From positions 15,781 through 79,780 of the forward strand of contig CAZEAU010000010.1 in NCBI GenBank assembly GCA_964510515.1: a stretch of DNA of 64,000 bases, written 5' to 3'. The position numbers were made by a program, and so were the translations under genes. The DNA comes from SURF-21 sp964510515. GTDB taxonomy: Bacteria > Actinomycetota > Geothermincolia > Geothermincolales > RBG-13-55-18. The notes under the pieces were generated by a model, which worked only from the letters and a program-made list of their open reading frames with translations, was not told where the DNA came from and ran no database searches. Of the stretch, positions 60,196 through 64,000 are shown in pieces; the first letter of the stretch is position 1, and each line of letters begins with the position of its first letter.

Positions 60196-60627
60196 TCAGA
60201 AACCCATCTCCGACAACTTCCCCGCCGTCTCCTCGAAGCGCTCCAGGCCGCCGCGCGTGGATTCCACCCAGCGCTCGCGGTCCCAGATCTCCACGCGGTC
60301 CATTATCCCCACCACCTCGACCTCGCGGTCGAGGCCCGCGCTCTCGCGCAGCTTGGGGTGGATGGTGAGGCGCCCCTGCCGGTCGGGCACGGCCTCGTAG
60401 GCATGCCCGAAGAGCACGCGGGTGAATTCCCGCTTCTCCACGTTGCCCTCCGGGAGGGCCTTTATGCGCTCGGCCATCTTATCGAACTCGCTGCGCGGGA
60501 AGACGGCCACACACTGCTCCAGCCAGAGCGCTATGATCACGCCCTCCTCCAGCTTGGAGCGAAACCTGGAGGGCATGATGATGCGCCCCTTGTCGTCCAG
60601 CGCGTGTTCGAAGGACCCGAAAAACAT
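60196..60627 (-). CDS. mraZ: MraZ transcriptional regulator of the dcw cluster
   Basis: A 143-residue AbrB-like protein with the family start MFFGSFEHALDDKGRIIMPSRFR and the duplicated DxKGR/DRQGR motif (EAVPDRQGRLTIHPKLR). It binds repeats upstream of its own gene to control the division cluster. I start at MFFGSFEH with AGGAAGG upstream; the longer frame is spurious. Four phased MraZ boxes and a promoter lie 90-165 bp upstream. Confidence 0.97.
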   Translation of the reverse strand: MFFGSFEHALDDKGRIIMPSRFRSKLEEGVIIALWLEQCVAVFPRSEFDKMAERIKALPEGNVEKREFTRVLFGHAYEAVPDRQGRLTIHPKLRESAGLDREVEVVGIMDRVEIWDRERWVESTRGGLERFEETAGKLSEMGF

Positions 60628-60716
60628 CTCTGCCTTCCTCGCGTGCTCCTCTTGCCCCTGCCTTCCGCTCCCTTTCCCGGCCCGGCCCCCCACTGGCGCT
60701 CCCCTCAGGCCTTCCT

Positions 60717-60756
60717 GTACTCCACTGTGCGCCACTCTAGACCACTTTACTCCACT
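60717..60756 (-). promoter_or_regulatory. MraZ operator: four 10-bp-phased AGTGG boxes
   Basis: On the minus strand AGTGG occurs four times at exact 10-bp spacing (AGTGGNNNNN repeated). This is the arrangement known for MraZ boxes, and it lies 90 to 130 bp upstream of mraZ. It starts just past the -10 box, so bound MraZ would block transcription. Confidence 0.85.
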
Positions 60757-60764
60757 ATGCCCAT

Positions 60765-60793
60765 ATATTCGCCCTTTTGGAGAGAAAAATCAA
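60765..60793 (-). promoter_or_regulatory. mraZ promoter
   Basis: On the minus strand TTGATT (60788-60793) and GAATAT (60765-60770) are 17 bp apart in an AT-rich patch. The start site would fall at about 60758, at the edge of the MraZ boxes. TATATG three bases further on is an alternative -10. Confidence 0.55.
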
Positions 60794-61007
60794 CCACTTC
60801 GCGGGACTTTTCGTTGAATCACAATATAGGGGGCCGCTTTCCGGGGGATAAGCACAAATTATGGGGCCGGGGGCGATTGCGGCATGCGGGCGCGCCGCGG
60901 GACATGCGCGGGAGCGAGACCGCCTCCCGGGGTACCCGGGATGCCCCCATTGCCTTCACCTGGAGCACCCGGCCTGCCGAGACGGCGGGGCGCGACCACC
61001 GGGGCGC

Positions 61008-62303
61008 TCACGACGATAAGGGGAGGAGGTCCTGCGGCGACTCGGTGGCCTGCGCCTTGGCCTTGAGCCACTTCTCCACCAGGTACGGCTTGAGCCACTC
61101 GAACTCCTCCGCCTGCCGCTGCACCAGCTGCTCGGCCTCCATGGAGGTCATGTTGCGGGTACGGATGGCGGTGGCCGCGGTGCGCGCGCAGTAGAGGGGC
61201 ACCATGGAGCGCACAAGTTCCGGGCGGGAGACGTCACAGTCGAAATTATAAGCCACCGCGTAGTCGTAGACGATCTTGGCCCACAGCTTCTCGGGGAAGG
61301 AAAAACCTTCCTGGTTCCCACCCTGCGCGGCGAAGGCCACCTCCATCATGTTCGCGGGCTCCAGTACCCGCTCCCACATCTCGCGGCAGTCGGCGCAGCC
61401 CACCTCGAAGTGGTCCAAGAGGTTCTCCACGTTTATCTCCATGGTGGCGGGCTCCTCGTAGCGCACGTCGCCGAAGATGCGCGTGGCGGTGGAGCCCTTC
61501 ACCCGCATCCACTTCACGTCGTGCAGCCCCATGAGGTAGAAGAGGGTGGAGGTCACCTGGGTGAACATGGAAGCCAGGTCGCTGCCGGGGTCCTTGACGT
61601 TGTGGATCTTCACCCCCATGGCCGACTGGCAGACGCGGAAGCCCTCGGTGAGGGCGGTGGTGGTCATCCAGATGTCGATACCGAACTTGGCGATGTCCGA
61701 CTGCCACACGTCCATGTGCGAGTAGATGAGGGCCAGGGAGCCGGTGAAGCCGAAGTCCCCGCCGATGGGCTGGCGGATGCGCCGCCCGTACAGCGCCTGG
61801 GTCAAGGGATAGGCGAGGTTGTTGGTGATGGTGCCGTCGTACTTGTGGCGGATGTAATAGGGAGCCACGAATCCGTAGGAGCTGGTGTGCACCGGCTCCC
61901 CCAGCAGGCGTATCCATTCCGGGGTAATGCTGCGCAGGTCGGAATCGACCACCACGCAGATGCGCGCGCGCAGGCGGCTGGCGATCTCGAAGATGGCGTT
62001 GAAGGCGGAGCCCTTCCCCGGCAGGCCCTTGTAGGGGGTTACGATCTTCTCCACCTCGGGGGGCACCGGCGTCTGCAGCACCACGTCCACGGTATCGTCG
62101 GTGGAGCCCCCGTCGGAGTTGACGATGACCGGCTTGAGCCCGGGGAAATACTTGACCATGCCCGCGGCGGCGGCCTGCACCACGTGGGCGATGGTGTCCG
62201 CGTTGCGGAAACTGGGGATGCCGACCACGATGTCGGCGCACCCTATCTCCTCGCATTTCCCGATGACCTCGGGGTCGAGGACGCTGCGCGATCCCGCCAT
62301 CAT
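61008..62303 (-). CDS. GT-A glycosyltransferase, GpgS/mannosylglycerate-synthase-like
   Basis: A 431-residue cytosolic glycosyltransferase. ADIVVGIPSFRNADTIAHVVQAA opens the nucleotide-binding domain. NSDGGSTDDTVDVV and LPGKGSAFNAIFEIA are the phosphosugar motifs, and ICVVVDSDLRSITPEWI holds the DxD-like metal site. PIGGDFGFTGSLA is like the acceptor region of glucosyl-3-phosphoglycerate and mannosylglycerate synthases. The acceptor is unknown. It is 13 bp downstream of a second glycosyltransferase and upstream of mraZ. Confidence 0.78.
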   Translation of the reverse strand: MMAGSRSVLDPEVIGKCEEIGCADIVVGIPSFRNADTIAHVVQAAAAGMVKYFPGLKPVIVNSDGGSTDDTVDVVLQTPVPPEVEKIVTPYKGLPGKGSAFNAIFEIASRLRARICVVVDSDLRSITPEWIRLLGEPVHTSSYGFVAPYYIRHKYDGTITNNLAYPLTQALYGRRIRQPIGGDFGFTGSLALIYSHMDVWQSDIAKFGIDIWMTTTALTEGFRVCQSAMGVKIHNVKDPGSDLASMFTQVTSTLFYLMGLHDVKWMRVKGSTATRIFGDVRYEEPATMEINVENLLDHFEVGCADCREMWERVLEPANMMEVAFAAQGGNQEGFSFPEKLWAKIVYDYAVAYNFDCDVSRPELVRSMVPLYCARTAATAIRTRNMTSMEAEQLVQRQAEEFEWLKPYLVEKWLKAKAQATESPQDLLPLSS

Positions 62304-62316
62304 GCACTCTCCCTTT

Positions 62317-63561
62317 TCAACCGTACCGCCCCATGACGTGATCGCGCAGTCCCGCGTCCCCGGAAATAAATGCCATGAACTCCTCCCAGCGCCCCCTCCA
62401 CTCCAGGTAGCGCTGGTAGGGGTCTGCGGCCGTGAGCGCGCCGGAGCGGGCGCGCAGGGCGTTGGCCATGCACTCGGAGAACCCCCCGCCGTCGCCGCGG
62501 GAGAGGCAGTCCATGCCCATGAGCACGCAGGTGCGGAAGACGAGGTCCTCGAGATCGTCGCGCAGGAAGCGCCCCGGGTAGGGGTCGAGTTCCTCCACCG
62601 CGACCACGCGCCTGCCCTCCCCTTCCCGCTGGAGGCGCAGCTTCTCGCGGCTGTAGATAAAGCGGTCCAGGTCCTCCCGGAACCTCCTCCACGGGGGGGC
62701 GGTCTTGGGCGGCGGCAGGTGGCGTATCCACAGGGTGTTGTCGAGGTAGAAGTCGTGCCCGAAGAACTTGGCGCTGGTGAGGTAGTCTATGTCCTCGCCC
62801 CGCGTCACGCGGGGGTCGAAGGCGACGCGCATGAACAGCTCGCGGTGCACCACCATGTTGCCGCCGAAGACCCAGGATGTGACCTTGAGCCTTTTCCCTC
62901 CCTCGATGATGTCGAAGGCGCGGTTCATGTATTCCGCCGCGGGCCACTCCGCGAGAACCGGGTCGCGGTTGGCGGGCACGCGGTACGAGCCGTTGGGGTT
63001 GACGTAATAGCCGGCGATGCCGAGTATGGGCTTTCCCCCGCGCTCTCTCCCGATGTTCTCCGCCACCTTGTCCAGGTAGAAGGGGTCCTCGTAGGTCTGG
63101 TCGTCGTCGAAGAGCACCGCCGCCTCCGCCCCGCTGAGGCACGCAGCCACCAGGCAGAAGTTCCTGATGTTGGAATAGCCGCGCAGGGAGAGCATCTCCG
63201 CGCATCCCTCCGGGCCCCTCTCCTGCAGCATCCCCTTCATCTTGCGTTCGTGGGAATGGGTGAGCAGGGCGACGGGGTAATGGCGGCGGAAGGGCGCGAC
63301 GATCCCCTCCAGGCGCCGCTCCACCTCTCCCTCGATCTCCGGGCAGGTGGCCGCCCCCAGCACCATCACGCGGAAGTCGCCCGGCGCCAGCAGGCGTATG
63401 CTCTCCAGGGCGCGCGCCAGGGTCCCATCCGCGTCCAGGGGGGTGGGGTGGTCGTAAACCGCGTCCTCCGGATTGAAGGGCTCGCCGGACTTCCTCCCCC
63501 AGTAGGAGGGGATGACGATGGTGAACCTTGCCTGTCTGCTCTGCGGCGGGATCTTCCTCAC
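62317..63561 (-). CDS. GT2-like glycosyltransferase
   Basis: A 414-residue GT-A protein. RFTIVIPSYWGRKSGEPFN begins the Rossmann-like part. AAVLFDDDQTYEDPFYLD (about 166-183) provides a DDD metal motif, with GRERGGKPILGIAGYYVNP and FGGNMVVHRELFMRVAFDPRVTRGEDIDYL downstream. The C-terminal third is helical. The start is GTG at MRKIPPQS, with only a weak Shine-Dalgarno (CGAG). It precedes a second glycosyltransferase with which it is probably co-transcribed. Substrates are not identifiable. Confidence 0.72.
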   Translation of the reverse strand: MRKIPPQSRQARFTIVIPSYWGRKSGEPFNPEDAVYDHPTPLDADGTLARALESIRLLAPGDFRVMVLGAATCPEIEGEVERRLEGIVAPFRRHYPVALLTHSHERKMKGMLQERGPEGCAEMLSLRGYSNIRNFCLVAACLSGAEAAVLFDDDQTYEDPFYLDKVAENIGRERGGKPILGIAGYYVNPNGSYRVPANRDPVLAEWPAAEYMNRAFDIIEGGKRLKVTSWVFGGNMVVHRELFMRVAFDPRVTRGEDIDYLTSAKFFGHDFYLDNTLWIRHLPPPKTAPPWRRFREDLDRFIYSREKLRLQREGEGRRVVAVEELDPYPGRFLRDDLEDLVFRTCVLMGMDCLSRGDGGGFSECMANALRARSGALTAADPYQRYLEWRGRWEEFMAFISGDAGLRDHVMGRYG

Positions 63562-64000
63562 CTCGGTTTTTCTATCGACCCCTGCTTCTATGTTTCTATC
63601 GGGCTTTTACTATCCCTTCTCTCGGGATTTCGCCTGCACCGCTTGAACGGCGCCCCGCGCTTTCGTGCTATCCTCGCCCAGGCCCCGGTTCCGCCCGCAA
63701 GGCAAAAATACCTCGTGGCTCGCCATCATACCCGATTGGCGGCTTGAGTGCCTTGTCGCTCAAGGCGATTGGGTTGACACCCTATCTTGGAGAGCGATGG
63801 CCACCCTAGTCAAAGCGGCGGTGTCGCTTGAGGGAATTTACAGAACTTCGTGGGCTCAACCTCTGCTGTGAACAGAGACGCCCGGTCTGATTATATAATC
63901 TTCAGCAAGCGAACGGGCTATGGCTTCATTGAGCGCTTTCTAACAGAAAGAAGCCATGGTAAAAGTCAACCCCTCAGACCTCTGTCTGTCAGCATGCTTA
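63562..64000. other. Gene-free, less GC-rich end region with inverted repeats
   Basis: About 440 bp without a convincing gene and noticeably richer in A and T after 63700. It contains CTTGAG/CTCAAG (near 63742-63760) and CTCTG/CAGAG arms near 63860, a 12-bp palindrome GATTATATAATC (63888-63899), and nested stems ATGGCTTC/GAAGCCAT and CTTTCT/AGAAAG between about 63918 and 63958. It could be a structured RNA, an element edge or a regulatory region for genes beyond the window. It does not match tRNA, tmRNA or RNase P RNA features that I know. Confidence 0.45.

Noticed and set aside
63665..63871. Small 68-codon plus-strand ORF at the window end
   Set aside because: No Shine-Dalgarno, no recognisable sequence and it runs through inverted repeats; not supported as a gene.
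63700..64000. tmRNA, RNase P RNA or 6S RNA at the window end
   Set aside because: None of the conserved landmarks of these RNAs is present, despite an ACAGAAA string near 63945. Left as unassigned.

Overview
This is one contiguous stretch of a high-GC bacterial chromosome, roughly two thirds G+C by eye, with almost all genes on the minus strand. Gene content and order point to an actinobacterium-like (Actinomycetota) lineage. The division cluster runs mraZ-rsmH-ftsL-ftsI-murE-murF-mraY-murD-ftsW-murG-murC-murB-ddl-ftsQ-ftsZ with no ftsA. The runs rng-rplU-rpmA-obgE-proB-proA-nadD-LCP-rsfS and leuS-comEA-comEC-holA are also typical of that group. A class III PHA synthase, CooC and an acetyl-CoA synthase-like protein suggest an anaerobic or facultative, uncultured lineage rather than a classical soil actinomycete. 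Placement below phylum level is inference.

Layout, left to right. 0-5.4 kb: arginine operon argC-argJ-argB-argD-argF (minus strand) behind an ARG-box-like palindrome. 5.4-14.5 kb: holA, comEC, comEA, leuS, a PP-loop/NFACT-R tRNA-thiolation-like protein and an MFS transporter. 14.8-16 kb: two small plus-strand genes of unknown function whose -10 boxes sit 6 nt before the ATG, as for leaderless mRNAs. 16-28 kb: an accessory lipid/redox region. It holds phaC-phaE-phasin-like, a winged-helix/ferredoxin protein, a MaoC hydratase plus SDR pair (the two activities of multifunctional enzyme 2), a CrtI-type oxidoreductase, an acetyl-CoA-synthase-like protein next to cooC, an acyl-CoA synthetase and a lipoprotein. 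28.4-29 kb: a short degenerate CRISPR-like array and tRNA-Ala(GGC).

29-43 kb: rsfS, an LCP-like protein, nadD, proA, proB, obgE, rpmA and rplU. Then come a secreted CAP-domain protein with DUF5719-like repeats behind a GEMM-I (cyclic-di-GMP-I) riboswitch and terminator, a class E-like sortase, RNase E/G and a two-gene radical-SAM unit. 43-60.6 kb: ftsZ and the whole dcw cluster, headed by mraZ with four 10-bp-phased MraZ boxes. 61-63.6 kb: two GT-A glycosyltransferases. The last 0.4 kb is visibly less GC-rich, has several inverted repeats and no recognisable gene.

How the genes fit together. The acyl-CoA synthetase, SDR and MaoC proteins could feed (R)-3-hydroxyacyl-CoA to PhaC/PhaE, whose granules would carry the phasin-like protein. 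The cell-wall half couples precursor synthesis (murB-G, mraY, ddl), division (ftsL/I/W/Q/Z) and wall surface proteins (LCP-like, CAP protein, sortase). Surface-protein expression appears tied to cyclic-di-GMP signalling.

The strongest candidates for something new are the riboswitch-controlled CAP/DUF5719 protein beside a sortase, the histone-H1-like tail on the PHA synthase, and the acetyl-CoA-synthase-like protein lacking its A-cluster domain next to CooC.
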